Shown here: one piece after another, positions 19,337 to 28,401 of the stretch
How the letters are laid out: each line of letters begins with the position of its first letter
Numbering within the stretch: position 1 is the first letter of the stretch
Program-made: the position numbers and the translations under genes
Notes under the pieces: generated by a model
Databases searched by the model: none
Seen by the model: only the letters and a program-made list of their open reading frames with translations
Told to the model about the DNA's origin: nothing
NCBI GenBank assembly: GCA_023253625.1
Contig: JALRFY010000066.1
Coordinates: 1-54,811, forward strand
Length of the DNA stretch: 54,811 nt
DNA from: Akkermansiaceae bacterium
Lineage (GTDB): Bacteria > Verrucomicrobiota > Verrucomicrobiia > Verrucomicrobiales > Akkermansiaceae
Direction: 5' to 3'

Positions 19337-20095
19337 ATGAAACTTCTCTCATGGAACGTCAATGGCATGCGCGCCGTGCTGGGCAAGGGATTTGGCGAAT
19401 TCGTCGCCACCGAACAACCTGACATCCTCTGCCTCCAGGAAACCAAGGCCCGCCCCGAGCAGGTGCCGCTGCCGCTGGAACTGGGCGGCTACCACGATTT
19501 CTGGAACAGCGCGGAAAAACCCGGCTACTCCGGCGTCGCCGTTTTCACCCGTGAAAAGCCGCTCGATGTCCGCAAGGGCCTCGGCATCGCCGAGCACGAC
19601 CGCGAGGGCCGCGTGCTCACGGTTGAATTCCCCGACTTCACGCTGGTCAATGTTTACACCCCCAACGCCCAGGACGAGCTACGACGGTTGTCGTACCGCC
19701 TCGAATGGGACGCCGCCTTCCGCGCGCACGTCGCCCGCGAGGCGGAGCGCAAGCCGGTCGTGTTCTGTGGCGACCTCAATGTGGCCCACCGGGAAATCGA
19801 TCTCGCCCGCCCGCGCGAAAACCGTGGCACGCCGGGATTTTCCGACGAGGAGCGGGAAAGTTTCGGCCGGCTTCTCGATTCCGGCTTCACCGACAGCTAC
19901 CGACACTTTTTCCCCGGGCAGGAAGCTGCCTACTCGTGGTGGTCCTACCGCGCCGGCGCGCGCCAGCGCAACGTCGGCTGGCGCATCGATTACTTCGGCG
20001 TCTCCACTCCGTTCATGTCACGCGTGGCCAGCGCCGGCATCCTGCCGCACGTCCACGGCTCCGATCACTGTCCGGTGGCGCTGACGCTCGCCTGA
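19337..20095 (+). CDS. xthA: Exodeoxyribonuclease III
   Basis: A 252-residue AP endonuclease/3'-exonuclease of the Exo III family for base-excision repair. The conserved blocks are MKLLSWNVNGMRA, DILCLQETKA, NVYTPNAQDEL, CGDLNVAHREIDLARP, GWRIDYFGVS and GSDHCPVALTL. These supply the metal-binding Glu, the catalytic Asp/Asn pair and the terminal Asp-His. A longer frame upstream to 18668 overlaps pabB; the ATG at 19337 starts exactly at the family N-terminus. It converges on ilvH with a 25-base gap. Confidence 0.96.
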   Translation: MKLLSWNVNGMRAVLGKGFGEFVATEQPDILCLQETKARPEQVPLPLELGGYHDFWNSAEKPGYSGVAVFTREKPLDVRKGLGIAEHDREGRVLTVEFPDFTLVNVYTPNAQDELRRLSYRLEWDAAFRAHVAREAERKPVVFCGDLNVAHREIDLARPRENRGTPGFSDEERESFGRLLDSGFTDSYRHFFPGQEAAYSWWSYRAGARQRNVGWRIDYFGVSTPFMSRVASAGILPHVHGSDHCPVALTLA

Positions 20096-20120
20096 CGCCT
20101 GGCGCAGGCGCTTCTGCGGT

Positions 20121-20666
20121 TCAGGTGGGTTGCTCGCCGCGGGCCATGACGACCTTGCCGGTGCGCACGGTCTCGATGATGTTGAACTGCGAGAACATGG
20201 TCACTGCGGCCTCGATCTTCGGGCTGTCGCCATTGATCATCACAATCATCGAGGTGGGCGTGAGGTCCACGGTCTTGCCATTGAAGTGCTCGCAGATCTG
20301 AAGCGCGCGCGCGCGTTCCTCGGGCGAGCAGAGCAGTTTGATGAGGATCATCTCCTTGGTCACCGAGTTTTCCGAGGTGTGTTCGAAGCAATGGATCACA
20401 TCAATGAGCTTGCCGACCTGGCGGATGATCTGTTCGAGGCCCTGCGGATCACCGGAGATGCCGATGGTCATGCGCGAGAAGTTCGCATTGCGGCCCTGCG
20501 AGACGACGAGCGAGTCGATGTTGAAGCCGCGGCGCGAGAACACCTGGCAGATGCGCATCAGCACGCCGGGCTGGTTGTTGACCAGGATCGAAAGCGTGTG
20601 CGTGGCTCCGCGAGCGAAATTCACCGGTGTTTCCGGAGAGTCGGTGGTCACAATGGTCTGGGACAT
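20121..20666 (-). CDS. ilvH: Acetolactate synthase small (regulatory) subunit
   Basis: The regulatory subunit of acetolactate synthase, which binds branched-chain amino acids for feedback control. The ACT domain begins HTLSILVNNQPGVLMRICQVFSRRG and is followed by FNIDSLVV. A second ACT-like domain covers the C-terminal half (TKEMILIKLLCSPEERARAL to MFSQFNIIETVRTGKVVMARG). The 181-residue length is normal. The ATG at 20666 was chosen over the frame start at 20759, because the upstream part is made of the heptad repeats. It lies downstream of ilvB on the same strand. Confidence 0.95.
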   Translation of the reverse strand: MSQTIVTTDSPETPVNFARGATHTLSILVNNQPGVLMRICQVFSRRGFNIDSLVVSQGRNANFSRMTIGISGDPQGLEQIIRQVGKLIDVIHCFEHTSENSVTKEMILIKLLCSPEERARALQICEHFNGKTVDLTPTSMIVMINGDSPKIEAAVTMFSQFNIIETVRTGKVVMARGEQPT

Positions 20667-20675
20667 GGCGGGAAG

Positions 20676-20703
20676 AGTTTTCAGTTGGAAGTTTTCAGTT
20701 TTC
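20676..20703. repeat. Heptad tandem repeat, unit AGTTTTC
   Basis: Four consecutive seven-base units read AGTTTTC, AGTTGGA, AGTTTTC, AGTTTTC. The block lies in the ilvB-ilvH gap. The same unit recurs at 45576-45596 in the microcompartment operon. Confidence 0.75.
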
Positions 20704-20741
20704 AAGAAGGGGCTTTGGGAGGTTCGGGGTTTCGTTTTCTT

Positions 20742-20769
20742 CCACTGAAAACTGAACACCGAACACTCG
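20742..20769. repeat. Heptad repeat, unit close to NNACTGA
   Basis: Consecutive seven-base units read CCACTGA, AAACTGA, ACACCGA, ACACTCG. This is a second, phase-independent heptad block in the same ilvB-ilvH gap. Confidence 0.6.
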
Positions 20770-20780
20770 CCAACTCCCCA

Positions 20781-22508
20781 TCACGTGGACCCGGTGGGTT
20801 TCTCCATCTTGTATTTGGGGGCCTCGATGATCATGTCCTCGAGCGCGGCGCCGGCGGGGATCATCGGGAAGACATTGTCGGTCTTGACGCACTCGGCATG
20901 GATCAGGATCGGCCCGTCGTTATAGGCGAGCGCCTTTTCGAGCATGCGGGTGACGTCCGCCGGGCGCTTGATGTGGACCGACGGGATGCCATAGGCGGCG
21001 GCGAGCTTGCAGAAGTCCGGATTGCCGAGCAGGTCCACGCCGCTCTCGCGGTTTTCAAAGAACAGCTCCTGCCACTGCCGCACCATGCCAAGGTAGTGGT
21101 TGTTGAGCACCACGATCTTGATCGGCAGCTTGTGGATCTGCGCGGTGGCCAGTTCGAACAAGGTCATCTGGAAACCGCCGTCGCCACAGATGGCGATGAC
21201 CATGTCGTCCGGGCAGGCGAACTGCGCGCCGATGGCCGCCGGGAAGCCGAAGCCCATGGTGCCCGCACCACCGGACGAGATCCAGTGATAGGATTTGTCG
21301 TTCTTGTAGAACTGCGCAGCCCACATCTGGTGCTGGCCCACGTCGGTGGTGACGATCGCCTTGCCCTCGGTGAGTTGATAGAGTTCGTCGATCACCTGCT
21401 GCATGCGCAGCCCGCCCTGTTTCTTGTAGCCGAGGGGGTATTTTTTCCGGTAGCCGTCGAGCTTGGCGAGCCACTCGGTGGTTGGCAGCTCGTTGGCGTG
21501 CGGCAGCATAGCGCGCAACGCGGCCTTGGCGTCGCCGACGATCATCACGTCCGGCTGGATCATCTTGCCGGCCTCGGCGGGGTCGATGTCGATGTGGATG
21601 ATGGCGGCGTCCTTGCAGAACTGTGCGGCCTTGCCGATGATGCGGTCATCGAAGCGCGAACCAATGTTGATGAGCAGGTCGCACTCGACCATTGCCTTGT
21701 TGGCGTAGGCGGTGCCGTGCATGCCGAGCATGCCAAGCGAAAGCGGATGGGTTTCCGGGAACACGCCCTTTCCGAGCAGCGTGGAGGTGACGGGCGCATT
21801 GAGTGTTTCCGCGAACTTGCGGAGTTCCTCGTCGGCGCGCGCGATCATCGCGCCCTGGCCGGCGAGAATCACCGGGCGGCGGGCCTTGGATATCAGGTCG
21901 GCGGCGCGCTTCACCGCAGCCTCGTCGATTTGCAGCGAAATCTCCGGCCGGTAGCCGGGGAGGTCGAAGCCGGCGTTGATGTCGCCGGTGAAGGCACCCG
22001 AGGAAATGTCCTTCGGGATATCGATCAAGACCGGGCCGGGCCGGCCGGTGGTGGCGATGTGATAGGCCTCGCGGGCGATGCGCGGCAGCGAGTTGGTGTC
22101 CTTGACGAGGTAGTTGTGCTTCACCACCGGGATGGTGATGCCGAAAATGTCGGCCTCCTGGAACGCGTCCTTTCCGAGCATCCAGCTCACCGTTTGGCCG
22201 GAAATCACGATCATCGGCACCGAGTCCATCATCGCGGTCATCAGGCCGGTGACGGTGTTGCCGGCACCAGGGCCGGAAGTCACCAGCACCGCTGCGGGCC
22301 GGCCGGTGGCACGGGCATAACCGTCGGCCATGTGCACCGCGCCCTGCTCGTGGCGCACGAGCACGAATTTCATCTTGGTCTTGACCGTCTCCAGCGCGTC
22401 AAAAATTGGAATGGCCGCTCCTCCGGAGTAGCCGAAAATGTATTCGATGCCCAGTTCGTCGAGGGTCCTGATGAGTGCCTGTGCGCCGTCGAGTGAATTC
22501 GTGCTCAT
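20781..22508 (-). CDS. ilvB: Acetolactate synthase large (catalytic) subunit
   Basis: A ThDP-dependent enzyme that condenses pyruvate to acetolactate (valine/leucine) or with 2-oxobutyrate (isoleucine). The N-terminal domain carries [14 protein letters not shown] and the catalytic glutamate in [19 protein letters not shown]. The C-terminal ThDP motif is [15 protein letters not shown] with [12 protein letters not shown]. The 575-residue length is standard. The ATG at 22508 (MSTNSLDG) was preferred to the frame start at 22568, which reads as leader sequence. ilvH follows after 114 bases that contain two heptad repeat blocks. The 5' flank is AT-rich and probably holds the promoter, but no clear attenuator was seen. 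Confidence 0.96.
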   Translation of the reverse strand: MSTNSLDGAQALIRTLDELGIEYIFGYSGGAAIPIFDALETVKTKMKFVLVRHEQGAVHMADGYARATGRPAAVLVTSGPGAGNTVTGLMTAMMDSVPMIVISGQTVSWMLGKDAFQEADIFGITIPVVKHNYLVKDTNSLPRIAREAYHIATTGRPGPVLIDIPKDISSGAFTGDINAGFDLPGYRPEISLQIDEAAVKRAADLISKARRPVILAGQGAMIARADEELRKFAETLNAPVTSTLLGKGVFPETHPLSLGMLGMHGTAYANKAMVECDLLINIGSRFDDRIIGKAAQFCKDAAIIHIDIDPAEAGKMIQPDVMIVGDAKAALRAMLPHANELPTTEWLAKLDGYRKKYPLGYKKQGGLRMQQVIDELYQLTEGKAIVTTDVGQHQMWAAQFYKNDKSYHWISSGGAGTMGFGFPAAIGAQFACPDDMVIAICGDGGFQMTLFELATAQIHKLPIKIVVLNNHYLGMVRQWQELFFENRESGVDLLGNPDFCKLAAAYGIPSVHIKRPADVTRMLEKALAYNDGPILIHAECVKTDNVFPMIPAGAALEDMIIEAPKYKMEKPTGST

Positions 22509-22846
22509 GGGGAAAAATTGGCTATGGGGCGGGAAAGCTGGGCTTTTTTCAGGTTGATGACAACACAAAATTACGGTTTTTGGTGCATCCGCCGTGATTT
22601 TCGGGTTTTAACCTGTCGAAAATTGCTATTTTTACGCCAATTGCCTCACACCCTCGCCCCTCTGGGATGAAACATGCGATAGTGAAGGTGCTTTGACAGC
22701 ACAAGAATTCTCACCCCGCGTTGGGAGTGGTCGCAGGAGAAGACGATGCTTTTCGCGAAGCGGACGGTCTTTTTCAGGCAGTCGGTGCGCTGGCGGGCGA
22801 TGCTCCCGGCTCGGGCCGCAGTCCCGGGCTGCTGGTTCGGGCCAAC
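22509..22846. other. Gap between pta terminator and ilvB
   Basis: The ilvB-proximal 130 bases are AT-rich and likely carry its promoter. A minus-strand stretch at about 22680-22800 reads RTDCLKKTVRFAKSIVF, faintly like the C-terminus of an IS1-type transposase, but it is too short and divergent to call. Confidence 0.4.
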
Positions 22847-22873
22847 AAAAAGGGCCGCGACCCCTCGCGACCC
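22847..22873 (-). terminator. Intrinsic terminator after pta
   Basis: On the minus strand GGGTCGCGA and TCGCGGCCC form an eight-of-nine-pair stem with a GGGG loop, followed by TTTTT. It lies about 118 bases past the pta stop. Confidence 0.75.
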
Positions 22874-22991
22874 GTTTTGCGTTCTGTCATGAACCTGTTG
22901 GAAACCGGGGACCTCTCCCCTCAACGCGCGCACTGTGCGGGAAATCCTGAAATTTGTCATGTCCCTGAATTTTGGGACACGGGCGTGCGGT

Positions 22992-24065
22992 TCAGACTTC
23001 GCCTTCGGGATAGAGTTGGTGAAATTTGATGGCCTCCACGGCGATGGCGGCGGCGGTGCCGAAGATGGTTTCCTCAGTGGCGGTTCGCGGGACCTGGGCT
23101 GCGGGGCGGGCAAGGCCGCGGATCAGGCGGCCGTAGGACTGGGCCCCGGCCACGTGTTCGAGCAGCTTGAGCGAGATGTGGGCGGCGTCGAGGTTGGGAA
23201 AAACGAGCACGTCGGCGGAGGGCCGGGCTTCGGAACCGGGCAGCTTGGTTTCCGCCGCGGAGGGATCGAGCGCCACATCCGCCTGCACTTCGCCCTCGAT
23301 GCCGATATCGATGAAATTCCGCATCGCGAAATCCTTGGCCAGCGAGGCGGAGGCAGCAACACGCAGAGCGTCCGGCGTGGCGGCACTGCCGTGGGTGGAG
23401 TGGCTGAGCATGGCCACAAGCGGCCTGCGGCCAAGGAAATGCATCGCAAGTTTTCCGGTATCGATGGCGATGGCGGCAAGCTCCTCGACGGTTGGGTTCG
23501 GAATCAGGCCGGTGTCCGCCAGCAGCAGGATGCCGGATCCGCCCACATGCTTCAGGTGCGGCGCGATGAGCAGGGAGACGCCAAAGATTTTCGGCACTTC
23601 CGGCATCGGCTTGATGGTATGCAGCAAGGCGCGGAAAAACGCGGCTGGCAGTGCCCGGTTGCCGCCGACGATGGCATCGACCTGGCCGTATTGGGCCATC
23701 AAGGCACCAAAATAATGCGGGCGGGAAACGATGTCCGCGGGATCGCCAAGACTTGACCCGCGGTAGCGCGCCATATTGCTGACGCGCTGGCAGAACAAGG
23801 TGAAATCCGAAGCCTTGGGCGGATCGATGGTGTGGATGAAGGTCATCGGCACATCGTGCTTGGCGGCCAGCGAGCGGATGCGTTCACGGTCGCCCAACAG
23901 GATCGGTGCCACGACCTGCTCACGCACCAGGCGGGCGGCGGCCCGGATCACGCGGATGTCTTCACCCTCGGTGAAAACCACGCGCTTCGGGTGACGGCGG
24001 AGTTGGTCGAGCAGGTGGCTGACGATCTGGTTGCCGGTCTGTGGCTCTGCGGAATGGTCGTTCAT
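22992..24065 (-). CDS. pta: Phosphate acetyltransferase
   Basis: Interconverts acetyl-CoA and acetyl phosphate. The 357-residue protein is a stand-alone PTA_PTB domain without the N-terminal DRTGG extension of long Pta. Recognisable blocks are VVFTEGEDIRVIRAA, NMARYRGSSLGDPADIVSRPHYFGALM, GILLLADTGLIPNPTVEELAAIA and MLSHSTHGSA. No cytosolic acetate kinase gene is adjacent; the AckA-type kinase of the window lies in the microcompartment operon. This Pta is unrelated in fold to the PduL at 45912. It diverges from the PHP phosphatase, with a 70-base gap. Confidence 0.93.
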   Translation of the reverse strand: MNDHSAEPQTGNQIVSHLLDQLRRHPKRVVFTEGEDIRVIRAAARLVREQVVAPILLGDRERIRSLAAKHDVPMTFIHTIDPPKASDFTLFCQRVSNMARYRGSSLGDPADIVSRPHYFGALMAQYGQVDAIVGGNRALPAAFFRALLHTIKPMPEVPKIFGVSLLIAPHLKHVGGSGILLLADTGLIPNPTVEELAAIAIDTGKLAMHFLGRRPLVAMLSHSTHGSAATPDALRVAASASLAKDFAMRNFIDIGIEGEVQADVALDPSAAETKLPGSEARPSADVLVFPNLDAAHISLKLLEHVAGAQSYGRLIRGLARPAAQVPRTATEETIFGTAAAIAVEAIKFHQLYPEGEV

Positions 24066-24135
24066 GCGACGGCGGCACTTGCGCGTTGCGGAGAACCTAG
24101 TGTTTTCTGGCGGGGTTCTTCAACCTCAATCCGGA

Positions 24136-24942
24136 ATGAGTTTCATGCCCGCCGATTACCACACCCACACGCCGCTCTGCCGTCATGCGGTAGGCACGCC
24201 GGAGGAATACGTGGATGCCGCGCTGGCCGCGGGACTCAGCGAGTATGGAATCGCCGACCATGCGCCGCAGCGGCCGGAGCCGTTCGACGATTGGCGCATG
24301 TTTGAGGCGGAGCTGCCGGCATATTTCGCCTGGATCGAGCGGGCCTGCGTCCATGCCGCGGGCCGCATCCCGGTGCGCGCGGGCTTGGAGTGCGACTGGC
24401 TGGAAGGTTGCGGAGAATGGATCGCCGACCTCTCCTCCAGATTCGAGTGGGATTATCTGATCGGCTCGGTGCACTATCTGGGCGGCTGGGATTTCGACAA
24501 CCCGAAGTGGCTGGGCCGCTGGGCGGAGAGCGATGTGGAGGAAGTCTGGACGAACTACTGGCGGACCTATGCGCGGATGGCGGAGAGCGGGCTGTTCGAC
24601 ATCCTCGGCCACCCGGACCTGGTGAAGAAATTCTCCTACCGTCCCGCCGGCGACCTTGCGCGGTTTTACGAACCGGTGGTGGACGCGATCGCCTCTGTCG
24701 GCTGCGCAATTGAGATCAACACGGCCGGCTGGCACAAGCCGTGCGCGGAGGCCTACCCGGCTCCGGAATTCCTCGAACTCGCCTGCTCCGCCGGTGTGCC
24801 CTTGGTGATCTCATCGGACGCGCACGCGCCGGCGGAAATCGGCCGTGATTTCAACCGGGCCATCGCGTTGGCGAAGCAGGCAGGCTATGCGGAAACGCTG
24901 CGCTTCGAAAAACGCGGGCGTCGCACCGAGGCGCTGGGTTGA
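24136..24942 (+). CDS. PHP-domain histidinol-phosphatase-type hydrolase
   Basis: A metal-dependent phosphoesterase of the PHP superfamily, closest in look to HisK/HisJ histidinol-phosphate phosphatase. The metal motifs are DYHTHTPLCRHA at the N-terminus, EYGIADHAPQ, the GLECDW block, GSVHYLGGWDFDNP, DILGHPDLVKKF and SSDAHAPAEIG at the C-terminus. The ATG at 24136 or 24145 starts the domain; the frame upstream overlaps pta. No other his genes are nearby, so histidine synthesis is likely but not proven. Confidence 0.85.
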   Translation: MSFMPADYHTHTPLCRHAVGTPEEYVDAALAAGLSEYGIADHAPQRPEPFDDWRMFEAELPAYFAWIERACVHAAGRIPVRAGLECDWLEGCGEWIADLSSRFEWDYLIGSVHYLGGWDFDNPKWLGRWAESDVEEVWTNYWRTYARMAESGLFDILGHPDLVKKFSYRPAGDLARFYEPVVDAIASVGCAIEINTAGWHKPCAEAYPAPEFLELACSAGVPLVISSDAHAPAEIGRDFNRAIALAKQAGYAETLRFEKRGRRTEALG

Positions 24943-24996
24943 ATACCGGGGATTCCTGCGCTCTCTTCCATGCCTGCGCTTCAAGTCAAGGGCCAT

Positions 24997-25102
24997 GGAG
25001 CGGCGAAACGTGTTCGCCGATGTCCATGAGATGACAATGAGATGAGTGGATGCGCCGGACATTGGCGATTCAAGGGCATCGGCGGACATGCTCCGCCGCT
25101 CC
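24997..25102. repeat. REPIN-like element, copy 1
   Basis: A 106-base imperfect palindrome. Each end, read inward, begins GGAGCGGCG and contains its own small hairpin (GGCG...CGCC on the left, GGCGG...CCGCC on the right). The two 26-base ends match as inverted repeats with about four mismatches. It lies between the convergent PHP phosphatase and xylA genes. A GGAG tetranucleotide plus a palindrome, arranged as an inverted pair, is the architecture of REP doublets (REPINs). Confidence 0.8.
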
Positions 25103-25138
25103 TTGAACCGCGCTTCGACCCCGGGATTTCGCGAAGCG

Positions 25139-26446
25139 TCAGATGAACTCGTTGACGATGTTCTTCAGCAGTTCCTGGCGGCCGGATGCGAGCACCGGCT
25201 CACCTGCGGAAAGCGCGTGGGCGGCGACTTCCTCGAGCGTGACCGACTTGCCCTCGATCTTGGCGCCGATGCCGCTGTTCCATGTCGCGTAGCGGTTCGC
25301 CACAAAGTCGGCGAGGCGGCGGTCCTCGCGGATGGCGACGGCGGCCTTGAGTCCGCGGGCGAAGGCATCCATCCCGCCGATGTGGGCGTGGAAGAGATCC
25401 TCCGGCTCGTGCGATTCGCGGCGGCGCTTGGCGTCGAAATTGAGGCCGCCGGTGGTGAAGCCGCCCATTTCGAGCACCTTGAGCATGATCGAGGTGGTGA
25501 GATAGAGATCGGTCGGGAATTCGTCGGTGTCCCAGCCGATGAGCTCGTCGCCTTGGTTGGCGTCGATCGAGCCGAGCGCGCCAGCATCGATGGCCACGGT
25601 GAGTTCGTGCAGCATCGTGTGGCCCGCAAGCGTGGCGTGGTTGGTCTCGATGTTGAGCTTGAAGTGATCCATCAGGCCGTATTGGCGGAGGAAATTGAGG
25701 CAAGCCGCCGCATCCGAGTCATACTGGTGGGTGGAGGGTTCGCGCGGCTTGGGTTCGATGTAGAACTGGCCGGTGAAGCCGATTTTCTTCGCGTAATCGA
25801 CCGCCAGCCAGAGCATGGCGGCGAGGTGGTCGAGTTCGCGTTTCATGTCGGTATTGAGCAGCGTGGCGTAGCCTTCGCGGCCGCCCCAGAAGGTATAGCC
25901 TTCACCACCGAGCTTGTGGGTGGCATCCATGGCTGCCTTCACCTGCGCCGCACCGTAGGCGAACACATCGGCACTCGGCGAAGTGCCCGCGCCTTGGGCG
26001 TAGCGCGGATGCGAAAACAGGCAGGCGGTGCCCCAGAGCAGTTTCTTGCCGCTGGCCTTTTGCAGGCCGAGAAGATGCTCGGTGACTTTTTCCAGCGCGT
26101 CGTTCGATTTCGCCAGATTTTCCAGTTCCGGCGCGATGTCGCGGTCGTGGAAACAGTAGTAATCGATACCGGTCTTATCCAGGAACTCGAAGAACACGTC
26201 GGCACGCTTGAGCGCGTTGTCGAGGCTGTTGGACTGGTCGTCCCATGGCATCAACGCGGTGGGGCCGCCGAAAGGGTCGGACAGGCCGTTGCGCATGACG
26301 TGCCAGTAGGCGGCCGCGAAGCGCATGTGGTCGCGCATCGGCTTGCCGGCGACGGTTTCATCCGGGTTGTAATGCTTGAAGGCGAACGGGTTCTTGGAAG
26401 ACGGGCCTTCGTATTGGATTTTCGGGATGTTCGTGAAATGCGACAT
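25139..26446 (-). CDS. xylA: Xylose isomerase
   Basis: Converts D-xylose to D-xylulose in the cytoplasm using divalent metals. The 435-residue class II-length protein contains [41 protein letters not shown] with metal-binding glutamate, [33 protein letters not shown] and [13 protein letters not shown]. It starts at the ATG at 26446 and diverges from a LacI-family regulator. No xylulokinase or xylose transporter is in the window, so that part of the pathway must lie elsewhere. Confidence 0.97.
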   Translation of the reverse strand: MSHFTNIPKIQYEGPSSKNPFAFKHYNPDETVAGKPMRDHMRFAAAYWHVMRNGLSDPFGGPTALMPWDDQSNSLDNALKRADVFFEFLDKTGIDYYCFHDRDIAPELENLAKSNDALEKVTEHLLGLQKASGKKLLWGTACLFSHPRYAQGAGTSPSADVFAYGAAQVKAAMDATHKLGGEGYTFWGGREGYATLLNTDMKRELDHLAAMLWLAVDYAKKIGFTGQFYIEPKPREPSTHQYDSDAAACLNFLRQYGLMDHFKLNIETNHATLAGHTMLHELTVAIDAGALGSIDANQGDELIGWDTDEFPTDLYLTTSIMLKVLEMGGFTTGGLNFDAKRRRESHEPEDLFHAHIGGMDAFARGLKAAVAIREDRRLADFVANRYATWNSGIGAKIEGKSVTLEEVAAHALSAGEPVLASGRQELLKNIVNEFI

Positions 26447-26496
26447 GGCGCTGGACTATTCGCAAATGCCCCCGAAGTGCGCAAAGTTCCAAATCG

Positions 26497-26509
26497 TATG
26501 ACAGTCATA
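26497..26509. promoter_or_regulatory. Candidate operator in the xylA-LacI gap
   Basis: TATGAC-A-GTCATA is a perfect 13-base inverted repeat in the divergent intergenic region, about 50 bases upstream of xylA and 43 bases before the favoured LacI start. The position suits a regulator controlling both genes. It lacks the central CG of classical LacI operators. Confidence 0.4.
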
Positions 26510-26552
26510 TTTCATGCTGGACCGGCCGCCTGTTCTTTCCGACACAGCGCCC

Positions 26553-27605
26553 ATGCCCGAACCCACGATGGCCGACGTCGCCCGGGCCAGCGGTGTTTCC
26601 AAAAACACGGTGAGCCTGGCGCTGCGCGGCAGCCCGAGGGTTGCGGAGGAAACCCGCCGCCGGGTCGCGGAAACGGCGGAGGCCATGGGATACCGGCTGA
26701 ATCCGACGGTGGCGCACCTCATGGCCCAGCTGCGCCAGAACCGCGCGCCCGGCTTCAAGGCCACGCTGGCGATGATCAACGCCCATGAGCGGCAGGACGC
26801 CCTCGTCAGCCACCCCACCGTGCCGCATTACGTGGAAGGCTGCCGCAAGCGCGCCCGGCAGCTCGGCTATCAGCTCGATGAATTCTGGATGCACGATCCG
26901 GACATGCCGCTCGCCCGCTGGCAGTCGATCTTCCGCGCCCGCAACATCCGCGGCATCGTCATCGTCGGCTTGTTGCAGCGCAACCGGCTGCCCGCACGGC
27001 TGGCTCCGCTGTGGGATGAATTCCCCGCCGTGGTCACCGGCGTGCGCACGCGCGATCCCGCGCTGTCATTCACGTGCAGCGACCAGCACACGCTGGCGCT
27101 CCAGGCTTTTGAAAAAGCCATCGAACTCGGCTACCGCCGCCCGGCCCTGGTGCTGGACGGCGTGATCGACGCGTTGATCGAAGGCCGCTTCACCGCCGGC
27201 TTTCTCACAGGACAAAGCCGGCTGGTCCCCGTCTCGCAACGGACGCAGCCGTTTTACGAAGTCGCCGCCGCGCGGGAAAACCTAGCGGTGTTTTCCGAGT
27301 GGCTCGGACAAAACCAACCGGACGTCATCTTCACCCTCTATCACGAGGTGAAGCGCTGGCTGGAGCAGCTCGGCATGAAGGTGCCGCAGGACATCGGCCT
27401 CATCCAATACGAGTGGCGTCCCGACCACGGCGACTGGGCGGGCATGGACCAGCGCAACGACCTCGTCGGCGAGGCGGCGATGGACATGCTCGTCTCGATG
27501 GTCCACCAGAACGAACGCGGCGTGCCGGAAAACCCGCGCGCCACGATGATCGGCTGCCGCTGGATCGATGGCGCGACCGTGTTCACACCGCGGCGGACCT
27601 CTTGA
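26553..27605 (+). CDS. LacI-family transcriptional regulator, probably of xylA
   Basis: The N-terminal helix-turn-helix reads TMADVARASGVSKNTVSLALRG and is followed by the hinge RVAETAEAMGYRLNP. The rest is a periplasmic-binding-protein-like sensor domain with NIRGIVIVGLLQRN and a C-terminal AAMDMLVSMVHQNERGVPENP. The frame begins at 26514. The ATG at 26553 is preferred because LacI proteins start only a few residues before TMADVA and this leaves the candidate operator outside the coding region. Divergence from xylA suggests a xylose-responsive role, which is inference. The last 23 bases overlap an hpt remnant on the other strand. Confidence 0.88.
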   Translation: MPEPTMADVARASGVSKNTVSLALRGSPRVAEETRRRVAETAEAMGYRLNPTVAHLMAQLRQNRAPGFKATLAMINAHERQDALVSHPTVPHYVEGCRKRARQLGYQLDEFWMHDPDMPLARWQSIFRARNIRGIVIVGLLQRNRLPARLAPLWDEFPAVVTGVRTRDPALSFTCSDQHTLALQAFEKAIELGYRRPALVLDGVIDALIEGRFTAGFLTGQSRLVPVSQRTQPFYEVAAARENLAVFSEWLGQNQPDVIFTLYHEVKRWLEQLGMKVPQDIGLIQYEWRPDHGDWAGMDQRNDLVGEAAMDMLVSMVHQNERGVPENPRATMIGCRWIDGATVFTPRRTS

Positions 27606-27726
27606 GCACGCCGACGTAATCCGCCTCCACTTCCTCCGCCCGCGGCTTGTCCTTGGAGAGCAGCACCGCGGTGTGCACGCCGGCCGCGCCTTCCTCCATC
27701 AACCTCCCGCGCACCGCGTGGAGCGT
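27583..27726 (-). pseudogene. Partial duplicate of the hpt 3' end
   Basis: The frame reads TLHAVRGRLMEEGAAGVHTA then VLLSKDKPRAEEVEADYVG, VLKRSAAV. It matches the C-terminal third of the hpt product at 28402-28941 but lacks about 24 internal residues (the GDEFVVGYGLDYQGKYRNLP region). A 51-base stretch (27646-27696) is identical to 28546-28596, in the same orientation and exactly 900 bases apart. With no 5' part it cannot encode an enzyme. One end overlaps the LacI gene and the other abuts REPIN copy 2. Confidence 0.88.
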
Positions 27727-27730
27727 CCAA

Positions 27731-27838
27731 GGAGCGGCGGAACGTGTCCGCCGGTGCGAATGAAATGCCCATGGACATGCATTCCCATCCGCACATGTTC
27801 CGCGCATTCACTCCCCGGCGATCATGCATCGCCGCTCC
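27731..27838. repeat. REPIN-like element, copy 2
   Basis: A 108-base imperfect palindrome with inward-facing ends beginning GGAGCGGCG. The left hairpin is GGCGG-AACGTGT-CCGCC and the right one is GGCGATCATGCATCGCC. It lies between the hpt fragment and the antitoxin gene. The left arm matches copies 1 and 3 closely while the centre differs, as expected for REPINs. Confidence 0.8.
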
Positions 27839-27891
27839 TAGAGCCAAAATTAACCGCTGGCGTTTTCCCTGAATTCAGCTATCCAAACCTC

Positions 27892-28101
27892 ATGACACAA
27901 GTCACGGCCATACTCAAGGAGGCGGCCAAGCTCGATCTTGCAGATCGGGCCGAGCTTGTATCCTCACTGCTTGAAGATCTGGACCCTGAGCCACATCACG
28001 TCAGCGATGAGGAGGCACTCCGGCGGCTGGAAGAACTCAAATCCGGCAAGATCAAAGGCCTCTCAAAGGAGGACTTCTGGAAAGCATGCGGCCGGCCATA
28101 G
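27892..28101 (+). CDS. Addiction-module antitoxin
   Basis: A 69-residue acidic protein of the unstable-antitoxin (addiction module component) type. MTQVTAILKEAAKLDLADRA and ELVSSLLEDLD form the N-terminal helix pair, and the tail EELKSGKIKGLSKEDFWKAC would bind the toxin. It lies three bases upstream of a ParE/RelE-type toxin on the same strand, the usual order. The frame continues upstream to 27568 but the earlier part is non-coding; the ATG at 27892 starts the domain. Base composition is lower in GC than the flanking housekeeping genes, which suggests acquisition. Antitoxins of this kind usually repress their own operon. Confidence 0.85.
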   Translation: MTQVTAILKEAAKLDLADRAELVSSLLEDLDPEPHHVSDEEALRRLEELKSGKIKGLSKEDFWKACGRP

Positions 28102-28104
28102 GCG

Positions 28105-28398
28105 ATGCACCTCATCAGCCATCCGAAGCTGGCGGAGGATATTCGCGATGCAGCGATGCATTATGCGGAGATTTCAGAGAGAGTCCTCTCAGCATTCTGG
28201 GATGAACTTGAAGCGGTCATTGCATCCATCGAGAGGAACCCAAGAAGCCATCATTACGACCCCTGCGGATTGAGGCGCGCCAACTTGAGGAGATTTCCGT
28301 ATCACCTTCTGTATGAGGTTGGAGATGATATCGTGTTCATGGTGGTTTTCAGGCATGACAAGAAACATCCAAGCTTCGGAACCAAGCGGAAGATGTAA
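28105..28398 (+). CDS. ParE/RelE-superfamily toxin
   Basis: A 97-residue toxin of the ParE/RelE fold. MHLISHPKLAEDIRDAAMHY and AEISERVLSAFWDELE are the two N-terminal helices. IERNPRSHHYDPCGLRRANL, RRFPYHLLYEV and IVFMVVFRHDKKHPSF are the core strands and conserved basic end. Whether it acts on gyrase or on mRNA cannot be decided from this. The start is three bases after the antitoxin stop. It converges on hpt, whose stop lies only three bases away. Confidence 0.87.
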   Translation: MHLISHPKLAEDIRDAAMHYAEISERVLSAFWDELEAVIASIERNPRSHHYDPCGLRRANLRRFPYHLLYEVGDDIVFMVVFRHDKKHPSFGTKRKM

Positions 28399-28401
28399 CG
28401 A

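Noticed and set aside
20130-22496. 788-codon plus-strand ORF antisense to ilvB/ilvH
   Set aside because: High-GC third positions of the real minus-strand genes keep this frame open; composition (Arg/Asp/Val/Gly/His runs) is typical of an antisense shadow and no family is recognisable.
22680-22800. Possible IS1-type transposase C-terminus on the minus strand
   Set aside because: Only about 15 residues look similar (KKTVRFAKS), with no catalytic part or terminal repeats; chance similarity is not excluded.
25046-26788. 580-codon plus-strand ORF over xylA and the start of the LacI gene
   Set aside because: Shadow of xylA; the LacI protein is read in a different frame.
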